Source: Bathymodiolus japonicus methanotrophic gill symbiont
GTDB taxonomy: Bacteria; Pseudomonadota; Gammaproteobacteria; Methylococcales; Methylomonadaceae
Assembly (NCBI RefSeq): GCF_019721995.1
Contig: NZ_BLYC01000005.1
Span: 1 to 64,000 of the forward strand
DNA length: 64,000 bases
Reading direction: 5' to 3'
Below are positions 40,622 to 49,258 of the stretch, piece by piece (position 1 is the first letter of the stretch; every line of letters begins with the position of its first letter). The notes under the pieces are model-generated. The model did not search any database. It had not been told where the DNA came from and saw only the letters and a program-made list of their open reading frames with translations. Both the position numbers and the translations under genes were made by a program.

Positions 40622-42326
40622 TTATAAAGCAAATTCAGGTAACTTTCCCTCAAAGACCAAGGTCATTGCCTGAGTTGCACTTAGACCTTGTTTACGGCAC
40701 GTTGATAAATACCCTCTGACACGACAAAATATCTCTGCACCCTTGGTACTACGAAAGCAGCCGGATATTTTCTGTTGAACCTTGGTCATCCGAATCGAAT
40801 TTTCTGCGGCATTATTGGTAAATGGCACCCAGGTATTTGTCATGAAGCGCAAGACATCCTCTTCATAATTAATCAGCCTTTCCAGTAAGTTTCTAGCTTT
40901 ACTGCGTTTTATTCGCTCCCGTTTTACTTCTTTAGGCTTATCGGGTGGTGGGCATTCGATCTCCGCTTTGCCAAGTAATTCTCTGTATTGTACCTTCCAT
41001 TTTTCTGCTTCTTTATGTAGTAGCATGCCACCTGCTTCATTGACGGCATCATTCATTTTTTCAAGTAGTCGTTTCATTTCAAGCGCCCACTCCTGTTTAT
41101 CCTGCTCCTAGGCGCGCGTTAATTCCCTCAAATGATGTGCATTACAAAGCGAATGAGTACAATCATATTTATAGTAGGGCTTCCAATGATCATGACATAA
41201 AATCCCATGAAAATGGGGTAAAATACCAATGTCATTCATTGCCTCTGTGCCACGTTTGGCATGGGGAAAGAAGTGTGTCCACTGAACATTGGAGGCCCCA
41301 TGTAGCCAATGGCGCTTACCATTAATATTAATGCCTGTTTCATCCGCATGAATGCACGCTGATTCGACTAAGTGTTCTTTACTGATAGTTTCAAACCCAG
41401 CCAACTTCTCATCGGGGAGTCGCTATTTTTGCGAAAGCTTGTTTTGGGCATCCCAGCCCAAGCAAGCAGCAAAAACTTAACGCGACCACTTATGCCTCCG
41501 GCGGCCCCGATTCGTCCTCGTCACCTCGTCCCGACCCAACAAGGGGTCGGAACATAGGCTCCAAATGACTTGACGCCGTGTCGGATGGCCTTTTATTTTG
41601 TCTCCACCTTCGCTAACGCTCAGACTCCGACAAAATAACGGCCCTACGGCTATCGCGGACTAAAAATCATCACTTCGCTTAGGCTCCGTTTCCCTGATTT
41701 TCAGCGTAGGCCAGTTCATTGAAATTATAGATAGAGCCTTCACTAATCGGCATACCTAATTGATCAGCGAAATACTCCTGTATTCGGTTGTAGGGCAATA
41801 ACTGATATTGCGAAAGATAAACCACATGGGCTTTTATCCCATTACCATATTGCGCAGCCTTAGTAACCTCATCTGGAAAAGGAGCGATAAAACACTGACC
41901 TTTTCCATTTATCAACCGTTGCGCCTGGTATTCTGTCACTACCCTTGAGATATCAATATCGAATACCTGGCGTGTTTCAAAGCCATCTGCCGTGTATCGC
42001 CCTTTTGGCAAGGTACGGCGATCAATGGTAATGATCTCGATTTCATCCGGGTCATCTATTTTTTGAAGTGTCGTGCCGACATGCGATTTTTGTCCGCCAG
42101 AAGGCTTATCTGATTTTTTTCGATTCCCTTTTTTACGGTTGGGATCACTTGCAGGTGGTTTACTGCTATTTTTGCTGTTCAGTGTCACTCCATTGAGTAA
42201 TACCGTGACTAATAATAGAATCACTTCCAGTGCTGATTTTAGCGCAGGCGATATATCACGCTCAGTTTCAAGTAACTGTTTGGCATGACTGATTGCGGAA
42301 TCAACATCGATGAAGTCTATTTTCAA
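40622..42326 (-). pseudogene. IS66-family transposase, one stop and one insertion
   Basis: The start at 42326 (MKIDFIDVDSAISHAKQLL) runs through a basic NSKNSSKPPASDPNRKK region to FNELAY. There a type C element is inserted; excision continues EKLAGFETISKEHLVESACIHADETG in frame. Catalytic-region motifs are HADETG, CHDHWKPYY and TNNAAENSIRMTKVQQKISGC. An in-frame TAG lies after LRELTRA near 41110. Without C the frame is 470 codons including the terminal stop. No tnpA/tnpB partners are present, as in single-gene IS66 relatives. Confidence 0.88.
41412..41706 (+). repeat. CAGCG-element type C (295 bp)
   Basis: In the IS66-type transposase, antisense to it; the 3' flank is TAGG. Confidence 0.9.
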
Positions 42327-42553
42327 AGGGTAACCTGTATTGCTTTAAGGACGGGCTTATTATCTCATGGGTTTTAAATCCCGAATTTTCCTTGTTCTAA
42401 GCGATTGTAAGGCGAATAAAAAAGCTCTTCGAGGTCGTAGATGTTTAAGGGGACATTTTGTGATGACTATAGCGATAGAAGCAATAAAGCGTGGATTAAT
42501 CGACTGTTGGGCAGTTTACTAAAAATCACAAAAACCAGACTAAAACCCTGTCA

Positions 42554-42705
42554 CTCGATGTTCAAGTTTTCAGCTATAACTGGGCTAAGAAAAGTAAATT
42601 TTTACGACTTTGTTTTATAAGTGATTGATTTACAATGATGTTGATGCTTTCTTTGTCAGTAAAATTATCAATAAAATCAATCAGTTAAAAAACTTGAACA
42701 TCGAG
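42554..42705. mobile_element. MITE-b, copy 1 (152 bp, ISb-derived)
   Basis: It has the ISb inverted repeats CTCGATGTTCAAGTTTT at both ends and the 5-bp duplication TGTCA (42549-42553 and 42706-42710), but an unrelated non-coding interior. It would be mobilised in trans by the ISb transposase. It is inserted in the upstream part of the IS66-type element. Confidence 0.92.
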
Positions 42706-42728
42706 TGTCAAGAACTTTTTTAATTATT

Positions 42729-43279
42729 CAGGCGCGCCATGCTACCTCACAACATTCTGGGACTCCTGTCACCAACATTCATTCGCCTACGCAGCGAATG
42801 GGAGATGCCCTGGTCGCCCTGCGTCCGTCTCAACTACTCAACTACGCACAAAACCCTGCTCAGTTAAGTCTACCTCAACAGGCGCGCCATGCTACCTCAC
42901 GAAATTCCGGGACTCCTGTCGCCGTAATTCGTTCACCTACGCAGCGAATAGGAGATGCTCCAGCCGCCCTGCGTCCGCCACAGACTGAGCACAAAGCAGC
43001 TCAGTCATGGCTACCTCAAATGGCTCTACGGCTATTCGGGATAAAATTTTAGCCTCCCTCGCGCGCTATCGCGCACTTCGGATTGGCAAATTTCCCTGCG
43101 CCTTCTGGAGACTATCAGCCCGTCCGGGGCTGACAGCGATGGCTGGACGGCTATTCGGAATGCAATTCTTGCCTCCCTCGCGCGCTACTAGCGCACTTCG
43201 GATCAGCGAATTGCCCTGTCGCCTACCAGAGACTAAAAATCATCACTCCGCTTAGGCTCCGTTTCCCTGATTTTAAGCG
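42729..43279 (+). repeat. CAGCG-element type D split by a type A
   Basis: The left part is 42729-42879 and the right part 43139-43279. It carries a 9-bp internal duplication (caactactcaactac) absent from the copy at 18243. The 3' flank is TACG. Confidence 0.87.
42880..43138 (+). repeat. CAGCG-element type A, inside a type D
   Basis: Inserted at acctcaa|atggctgg of type D with no duplication; the 3' flank is ATGG. It is the innermost layer of the nest. Confidence 0.9.
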
Positions 43280-44163
43280 TACGCTGAGTAGTTACAAGCA
43301 AACTACCTGCGTATACCGTAGGAAGCTTACAGCGCAAGTCTCAAATGGATGTACTGCTTGAGTTCATCACGTCATTGCTAGAGTTTCCAGATCCTGGTGA
43401 TAAGCTGAAAGAGTTAGGTGAATTAATAAAGGATGTGTTTCAACTGATGCCATCAGGAAAACATATGATTGGCAGAGATTTAGGGCGCTTAGGGCCAACA
43501 GCATCATTAAAGTATTGTTCTGCTGGGTGAAGGTAAGAGTTTGATGGCAATGGGATGGAAAAACTTGAACATCGAGTTTAAGATAATCAATGCCTTGCGA
43601 TAGCAGTGTTTCAGCGTGAAGATGATAGCTCTGCTGTTCAAATGCCTCAAGCATACTTGTTCGTCTATGCGACTTCAGTGATTTAAAATACGTTGAGTGG
43701 GGAAGCAGCTGGCCATAAATCTGTTCATTGGTTTGGAGGAAATGGCGACCACTATCGACTACACTGATACAGCGTAATAACCCAAGGCGAATAAAGTCGA
43801 TATCCTTCAGCTCTGGGCATGAACGAGCCCACAAAGGATGACGCTCTGCTAACAGGGCACGTTCCATACTTTCATTGCAGTGTTGGTGAATATGTTCAGA
43901 GAGCGGTAGGTCTTTAAGCATGGGTGATATCCGTTTATGAGGTGATTAAAACGGAAATTTTTAGAAAAATTCTTTCGGCAATTGCAAGCTTTATTTGAAA
44001 TTATTTGTTGTTTTTTTACGGTGCCTACAGAGTGTCTATTTGCTGTTATAAGTGATTAAAATCAAAAAGATGGAAATATTCGAGTGGTGCTACCTTCAGG
44101 TAGGTTATAGGCTGCTTTGTTTAGGTACTTCTTCTTTCAATGGGAACACTGATACATTTAATA

Positions 44164-44315
44164 CTCGATGTTCAAGTTTTTTAACCGATTGATTTTATTG
44201 ATAATTTTACTGACAAAGAAAGCATCAACATCATTGTAAATCAATCACTTATAAAACAAAGCCGGAAAAATTTACTTTTCTTAGCCCAGTTATAGCTGAA
44301 AACTTGAACATCGAG
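44164..44315. mobile_element. MITE-b, copy 2 (152 bp)
   Basis: The same length and interior as copy 1 in opposite orientation; it forms the left end of the composite unit. The right flank TAAAA is ISa sequence. Confidence 0.9.
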
Positions 44316-44389
44316 TAAAAGAAAATTCAATTGCGACTCTGGTTGAGTCTATCCCTTTTGACTCCCGCCATGAGATCAATACAGGGGTT

Positions 44390-44649
44390 CAGGCGCGCCA
44401 TGCTACCTCACGAAATTCCGGGACTCCTGTCGCCGTAATTCGTTCACCTACGCAGCGAATAGGAGATGCTCCAGCCGCCCTGCGTCCGCCACAGACTGAG
44501 CACAAAGCAGCTCAGTCATGGCTACCTCAAATGGCTCTACGGCTATTCGGGATAAAATTTTAGCCTCCCTCGCGCGCTATCGCGCACTTCGGATTGGCAA
44601 ATTTCCCTGCGCCTTCTGGAGACTATCAGCCCGTCCGGGGCTGACAGCG
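44390..44649 (+). repeat. CAGCG-element type A (260 bp)
   Basis: In the ISa fragment at caggggtt|gaagcata, exact by comparison with 23249; the 3' flank is GAAG. Confidence 0.9.
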
Positions 44650-44830
44650 GAAGCATACAGTGTGTACGAAAACAAGGGCATCAAATTTAACGTGGTGGAT
44701 TACCGTGATCCAGAAACCGGAAAACTTCACCGGTTTGTGACAACCTTGCCAATGACTATTAACCCTGGAACCATTGCCATGCTGTATTTCAAGCGATGGA
44801 CGATTGAAAAGACATTCAATAACACTAAAA

Positions 44831-45991
44831 CTCGATGTTCAAGTTTTTCCATCCCATTGCCATCAAACTCTTACCTTCACCCAGCAGAACAATACTTTAA
44901 TGATGCTGTTGGCCCTAAGCGCCCTAAATCTCTGCCAATCATATGTTTTCCTGATGGCATCAGTTGAAACACATCCTTTATTAATTCACCTAACTCTTTC
45001 AGCTTATCACCAGGATCTGGAAACTCTAGCAATGACGTGATGAACTCAAGCAGTACATCCATTTGAGACTTGCGCTGTAAGCTTCCTACGGTATACGCAG
45101 TCTGATCAATGCCTTTGTTAATCGAATTAAAGTAGCTCTCGACTGACCTTATTCTACCTCTATATTCAATATTTTGGTTTTTACGTAATTGGCTAATCAC
45201 CTGCGAGCCTCCAGATTCTTTAGCGGCTTCGTCCATAAAGGCTTTTTCACCATACAGCGCATCAGCCAGTACGCCTTTAATTTTAATCAGGCTATGCGCA
45301 ACTTTAAACTCTTTTAATAAGCCTAATGCAATCTCTGTTTTGGTCGGGTAGGCACTGTCACGTTCAGGCTTAATAGGCCGATCTTTTTTTGCTATACCGC
45401 TCTTTTTCAACCGTTTATCTTCTTTATCCCACTGCTTTAAGGCTGGATCCGGCATATAAAAGAAAAAACCGACAGGCACTGTAATGGATGAGGTAACTAG
45501 CAGCAATAATACTATCGTTTGTCCATTAACATACCCGCCGGAGCCTTTGTGTTTCTGCTTGTAAACCTTATAAATACGTTTTGTAGACTTAGATCGTGCT
45601 CGGTCTGATTCATCAAAGGCCAACACACCTTCAGTAATGCCATAACGTTTTAAAATTAAGACCACACTCACCCGTAGCAACCAGTCCCAGGGTATACTTG
45701 CTAGGATAATGCGGCTACTTTGCAATCTCCAAGGCTTGCTCGCTCAAACTTAGCCCAGCAAACAGAGTTCATTAGCAGTATGCACGTTAAACAAGCGCCC
45801 AACCAAGCGGCTTGAATACGTGTCAAAGCCGCTCCGGGTTTTAGCTGATTGAGCGCATCATTTAAATCGTCAATATAGCTTTGGATAAAGGTGGCTGGGG
45901 CATTCATTAACATGGGCTTACACCGATAAAATTACAACAACCTCAGAATACCTGATTTTACCTTCTCAATATCAAAAACTTGAACATCGAG
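44831..45991 (-). mobile_element. ISb copy 3, internally deleted
   Basis: Both ISb ends are present but the element is only 1,161 bp. The transposase lacks the segment between FNSINKGIDQ and the C-terminal VGSLQRKSQMD, including the YTLRWLIEVFFEDWK motif, and is frameshifted before ASIPWDWLLR. It is inactive. Confidence 0.87.
44877..45913 (-). pseudogene. ISb transposase (copy 3), deleted and frameshifted
   Basis: The N-terminal part starts at 45913 (MLMNAPATFIQSY). A small deletion near 45715 changes frame before SIPWDWLLRVSVV, and the catalytic C-terminal region is missing. It ends KYCSAG at 44877. Confidence 0.82.
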
Positions 45992-46427
45992 TATAAGGTT
46001 TACAAGCAGAAACACAAAGGCTCCGGCGGGTATGTTAATGGACAAACGATAGTATTATTGCTGCTAGTTACCTCATCCATTACAGTGCCTGTCGGTTTTT
46101 TCTTTTATATGCCGGATCCAGCCTTAAAGCAGTGGGATAAAGAAGATAAACGGTTGAAAAAGAGCGGTATAGCAAAAAAAGAAGCGCAAGTCTCAAATGG
46201 ATGTACTGCTTGAGTTCATCACGTCATTGCTAGAGTTTCCAGATCCTGGTGATAAGCTGAAAGAGTTAGGTGAATTAATAAAGGATGTGTTTCAACTGAT
46301 GCATCAGGAAAACATATGATTGGCAGAGATTTAGGGCGCTTAGGGCCAACAGCATCATTAAAGTATTGTTCTGCTGGGTGAAGGTAAGAGTTTGATGGCA
46401 GTGGGATGGAAAAACTTGAACATCGAG
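45992..46427 (+). mobile_element. ISb fragment with right end only
   Basis: Starts inside the transposase (KVYKQKHKGSGGYV), jumps from AKK to the C-terminal region by an internal deletion, and ends with a normal right inverted repeat. It lacks a left end of its own. Confidence 0.85.
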
Positions 46428-46483
46428 TAATAGGAAGTTTTATTTTGTAAGCAACACAAGCCATGAAGCTATAACTAGAAAAT

Positions 46484-46500
46484 TATGGGTAACCCATAAC
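46484..46500. repeat. Short palindrome TTATGGGT/ACCCATAA
   Basis: Eight-base arms around one central base in the leader of the TM2 gene, about 125 bp before its start. It may be an operator; there is no further support. Confidence 0.35.
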
Positions 46501-46624
46501 CACAAAAACTGAACACTACTGATATTTCTTCACTACAAAACAAACGATAAAAAAACCCGACTAAAGTCCGCTATTCAGGCTTAAGTATAGTAAAATTGCT
46601 GGATATTATTAAAAGGCTTATATC

Positions 46625-47044
46625 ATGATTGGAAAAATTAAAAGTTACGATGAAGACACTCAAACGGGTGTGATTAAAAGCGATGAGGAGTTTTACGAAT
46701 TTCACGTTGATGACTGGAGTGAACCTGTATTACCGATTATTGACTCTGATGTGTTATTTGAAGCCGAAGGTGAGACTGCCACTATGGTTACCCTGATCGG
46801 TAACTATCTGGATCATCGAGAACCAGTAAAGTCACGCCGCACAGCAATGCTGTTAGCACTTTTCCCCTTAACCGGTTTTTTTGCCGGGCATCGCTGGTAT
46901 CTGGGATTTTATAAACTGGCCGTGCTGCAAACTATTTTTTGCATGGTTACAGTTGGCATAGGCATAATCTGGCCACTGGTTGATGGCTTTTTAATATACG
47001 CAGGCAAAATACACCTCGATTCGCAGCGCCGACCTTTAAAATAA
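46625..47044 (+). CDS. TM2-domain protein with an N-terminal OB-like domain
   Basis: A 139-residue protein. Residues 1-60 (MIGKIKSYDEDTQTGVIKSDEEFYEFHVDDW) resemble the cold-shock/OB beta-barrel pattern of a nucleic-acid-binding fold. The C-terminal half is a TM2 domain with two membrane segments around FFAGHRWYLGFYKLAVLQ and WPLVDGFLIY. The TM2 family function is unknown. The arrangement would tether a small OB domain to the inner membrane. It is followed by intergenic hairpin repeat G. Confidence 0.82.
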   Translation: MIGKIKSYDEDTQTGVIKSDEEFYEFHVDDWSEPVLPIIDSDVLFEAEGETATMVTLIGNYLDHREPVKSRRTAMLLALFPLTGFFAGHRWYLGFYKLAVLQTIFCMVTVGIGIIWPLVDGFLIYAGKIHLDSQRRPLK

Positions 47045-47108
47045 TCCTTAGCGTACCTGGCGATTTTTCAATAAGGTGATTGTTGAAAAAGAATATACCA
47101 GATTGTGC

Positions 47109-47235
47109 AGGATTTTTGTTTGTCTTCAAGGCGCAATAACAGACACATAGTCACTCTATGTAACTACTGTCGCAACGCAGAAGACAGACAAAAAGACTAG
47201 CAGTTTTGGATGATATGTGTTTCCATCTCCCTAAG
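47109..47235 (+). repeat. Intergenic hairpin repeat G, copy 2
   Basis: About 127 bp, sharing most positions with 38659-38783. It folds into TTTTTGT...GTCTTC / GAAGAC...ACAAAAA with an inner CATAGT/ACTCTATG-like arm. It lies between the TM2 gene and cobS. Confidence 0.7.
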
Positions 47236-47279
47236 TTTCATCATGCTCGTACAGCAGCTTTGAATAGATACCCTCTTTA

Positions 47280-48068
47280 ATGTTAAACCCGCAATTTAAA
47301 AGCCCCACAATACTGCATAAGAAAATAGCTACTGCACTTACTTCTTTTGCGCTTGCCGTGCAGTTTCTTACGCGTATTCCATTAAATATAGGGCTCACTG
47401 TTTCTGATCAGCGCCTCGGGCTCTCGGTGCTATTTTACCCTTTGGTAGGATTATTGATTGGTACTATGCTAGTATTGCTTTCCCAGCTATTACCTGATCA
47501 ATCGCTTGCTCTAAATGCTGGCATCATTTTATCTACCTGGGTACTTTTAACCGGCGGCCTGCATCTGGACGGGCTGGCGGATTGTAGTGATGCCTGGGCG
47601 GGCGGCTTAGGCAAGCCGGAGCGCAGCCTAGAGATCATGAAAGACCCGGCAGCCGGGCCGATCGCAGTGATTATTCTGGTGCTGATTTTGCTATTAAAAT
47701 GGACAGCAATTCAAAGCCTGCTGCGTGTTGATTCTGGACTGGGGTTTCTCTTACTTGCGCCTTTTATAGGCCGGCTAAGTATTTTGATGCTGATGCTCAG
47801 CACGCCTTATGTTCGAAAAAATGGGCTGGGTTGTGCTATGCAGAAACACCTGCCCAAATTTGCTGCCATGTTAATAGTGTGCGTGTCATTACTAATATAT
47901 TTCTGGCTAACAAATATCTACTCTCTGCTTATAGTGCTAATGCTGATCGTCGGAATACGACACCTTTCTATACAACGTATACAAGGCGTAACGGGGGATG
48001 TGTATGGTGCCTGCGTTGAACTGGTAGAAACGCTTGTTTTAATTAACCTGGCGCTGGCTTATGGATAA
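47280..48068 (+). CDS. cobS: Adenosylcobinamide-GDP ribazoletransferase
   Basis: Cobalamin synthase of the inner membrane, joining alpha-ribazole (phosphate) to adenosylcobinamide-GDP. The 262-residue protein has multiple membrane segments and the family motifs FLTRIP, LHLDGLADCSDAW and IMKDPAAGPIAV. It overlaps bluB, which makes the lower ligand base used in this step, so the pair is functionally linked. Confidence 0.95.
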   Translation: MLNPQFKSPTILHKKIATALTSFALAVQFLTRIPLNIGLTVSDQRLGLSVLFYPLVGLLIGTMLVLLSQLLPDQSLALNAGIILSTWVLLTGGLHLDGLADCSDAWAGGLGKPERSLEIMKDPAAGPIAVIILVLILLLKWTAIQSLLRVDSGLGFLLLAPFIGRLSILMLMLSTPYVRKNGLGCAMQKHLPKFAAMLIVCVSLLIYFWLTNIYSLLIVLMLIVGIRHLSIQRIQGVTGDVYGACVELVETLVLINLALAYG

Positions 48069-48705
48069 ACATAAATTTTCTGATGCTGAAATAGCGGGTG
48101 TGTATCGCGCCATTGCGGAGCGCCGTGATATGCGTCATTTTATTGATAAAGCGGTACCTGCTGACATCCTGGCGAAATTATTACAGGCAGCTCACCAGGC
48201 CGGCAGTGTCGGCTTAATGCAACCCTGGCGCTTTATCCGCATCAGTGATAACACATTACGCCATGCTATACATCAATTAGTAGACCAGGAGCGACGACTC
48301 ACCGCAAAAGCGCTTGGCGAGCGTGAGAGTGATTTTATGCAGCTTAAAGTTGAGGGGATTCTGGAGTGTGCCGAATTATTAATTGCTGCACTGCCTGATC
48401 AGCGTGAGCAACATATTTTTGGTCGGCGAACCTTACCTGAAATGGATATTGCCTCAACTGCCTGTGCGATTCAAAATATCTGGTTAGCGGCCCGGGCTGA
48501 AGGACTAGGTATGGGCTGGGTATCCTTGTTTGATCCGCAAAAATTGACTACTCTTTTAAAAATGCCGGAAGGCAGTCAGCCAATTGCGATTTTATGTCTT
48601 GGCCATGTCGAAGAGTTTTATTCCAGGCCGATGCTGGAACTGGAAAACTGGGCTAAAGGCCGCACCTTGGAAGAATTTATCAGTGAGAATTACTGGTCAG
48701 CCTAG
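48061..48705 (+). CDS. bluB: 5,6-dimethylbenzimidazole synthase
   Basis: An O2-dependent flavin destructase that makes dimethylbenzimidazole, the lower base of vitamin B12, from FMNH2. The 214-residue nitroreductase-like protein has AERRDMRHF at its N-terminus, the PWRFIRI segment and the C-terminal GMGWVSLFDPQKL of BluB. It overlaps cobS by eight bases. Its presence implies aerobic growth and B12 assembly or remodelling. Confidence 0.94.
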   Translation: MDKHKFSDAEIAGVYRAIAERRDMRHFIDKAVPADILAKLLQAAHQAGSVGLMQPWRFIRISDNTLRHAIHQLVDQERRLTAKALGERESDFMQLKVEGILECAELLIAALPDQREQHIFGRRTLPEMDIASTACAIQNIWLAARAEGLGMGWVSLFDPQKLTTLLKMPEGSQPIAILCLGHVEEFYSRPMLELENWAKGRTLEEFISENYWSA

Positions 48706-48794
48706 AGGACAGGTCTTAGGCATATCTGATAACAAATATTCATCCAATATTTATTCCAGGCATCTTACGTCAACCTGCCCCCTTAAACTTTCTG

Positions 48795-49178
48795 TTATCT
48801 TTTGAAAAACAGGTAAACAAATGGGCATTTCATGATCATCTCTCTGCCTTCCATCTTCACCACTGAACAAGTATCCATTTTTGATCGTCCTGGATTTTTT
48901 TGTTTCATAACATTGCCATTTTCAACCGAGTATTTCAAATCGATCACTAGCGTTTTTGTGCGTCCAAAACGGTCTTCAGATTCAGTGTGAATTATGCCAT
49001 CTTTTCTAAAATCCCAAACCGAAAAAAGCTCAACTTTTTCTTTATGCAGAGATGCGGCTTCAGCATAAAGATTCCATTTACCCAGTAATTTTGAATTATC
49101 TTCCAGTTCAATTTTGGCATTAGCAGTAGCTGCGAACAATAGTGTCACGGCTACAATTAAAGTTTGCATCAGTTTCAT
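48795..49178 (-). CDS. Hypothetical secreted protein
   Basis: A 127-residue protein with a signal peptide (MKLMQTLIVAVTLLFAATANA). The mature part (KLLGKWNLYAEAASLHKEKVEL...VWDFRKDGIIHTESEDR) has the look of a small lipocalin-like beta protein of the kind starting with a GKW motif. The start at 49178 has a GGAG ribosome-binding site 8 bp upstream, which rules against the longer upstream frame. Family not firmly recognised. Confidence 0.7.
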   Translation of the reverse strand: MKLMQTLIVAVTLLFAATANAKIELEDNSKLLGKWNLYAEAASLHKEKVELFSVWDFRKDGIIHTESEDRFGRTKTLVIDLKYSVENGNVMKQKNPGRSKMDTCSVVKMEGREMIMKCPFVYLFFKR

Positions 49179-49258
49179 TAAAACATCTCCAGTTATAGTT
49201 ATTATAAAATTCAAGCGTAAAGATTGTACCATGCTGCCAACATCTATATGCGCTATTA

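Larger units (their letters stand above)
40587..43295 (-). mobile_element. IS66-family insertion sequence, dead
   Basis: The inverted ends are GTAACTACTCAGC and GCTGAGTAGTTAC, flanked by the 8-bp duplication AAGCAAAC (40579-40586 and 43296-43303), which is the size expected for IS66. It carries element C (41412-41706), an ISb-derived MITE (42554-42705) and element D with A inside (42729-43279). Confidence 0.92.
39200..43575 (+). mobile_element. ISb copy 2 inside ISa copy 4, carrying elements and an IS66-type IS
   Basis: Bounded by CTCGATGTTCAAG and CTTGAACATCGAG. The flanks are TTTTA at the left and TTTAA at the right, which do not match, so the two ends come from different insertions joined by recombination. 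It contains a B/A hybrid (39879-40121) and an IS66-type element (40587-43295). Confidence 0.85.
38828..44154 (-). mobile_element. ISa copy 4: outer shell of a nested insertion complex
   Basis: The left end CATCAGTGTTCCCC and right end GGGAACACTGATA (last base changed) are flanked by the 8-bp repeat CATTTAAT (38820-38827 and 44155-44162). ISa sequence is present at 38828-39199 and 43576-44154. Between them lies an ISb-derived block, and about 600 bp of ISa is missing. Part of the missing piece is found at 44316-44830. Confidence 0.85.
44164..46427. mobile_element. Composite unit bounded by ISb ends
   Basis: The outer ends are CTCGATG...CATCGAG with matching 5-bp flanks TAATA (44159-44163 and 46428-46432). 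Contents in order: MITE-b (44164-44315), a forward ISa fragment with a type A element (44316-44830), an inverted ISb (44831-45991) and an ISb fragment with an internal deletion (45992-46427). The outer duplication suggests that the whole unit, or its precursor, moved as one piece. Confidence 0.75.

Noticed and set aside
1671-44649. CAGCG-elements as self-splicing introns
   Set aside because: They occur in both orientations relative to genes, in intergenic DNA and inside each other. Several host genes carry further stops or frameshifts, and the ends do not match group I or II intron boundaries.
1671-44649. CAGCG-elements as in-frame protein-coding inserts like Rickettsia palindromic elements
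   Set aside because: Lengths of 260, 280 and 295 bp are not multiples of three, and each copy introduces stops in the host frame. The short open frames seen in them fall in different frames.
1671-44649. CAGCG-elements as integron gene cassettes with attC sites
   Set aside because: There is no integrase, the copies are repeated in both orientations and nested within each other, and no cassette-like open frames or attC core sites are present.
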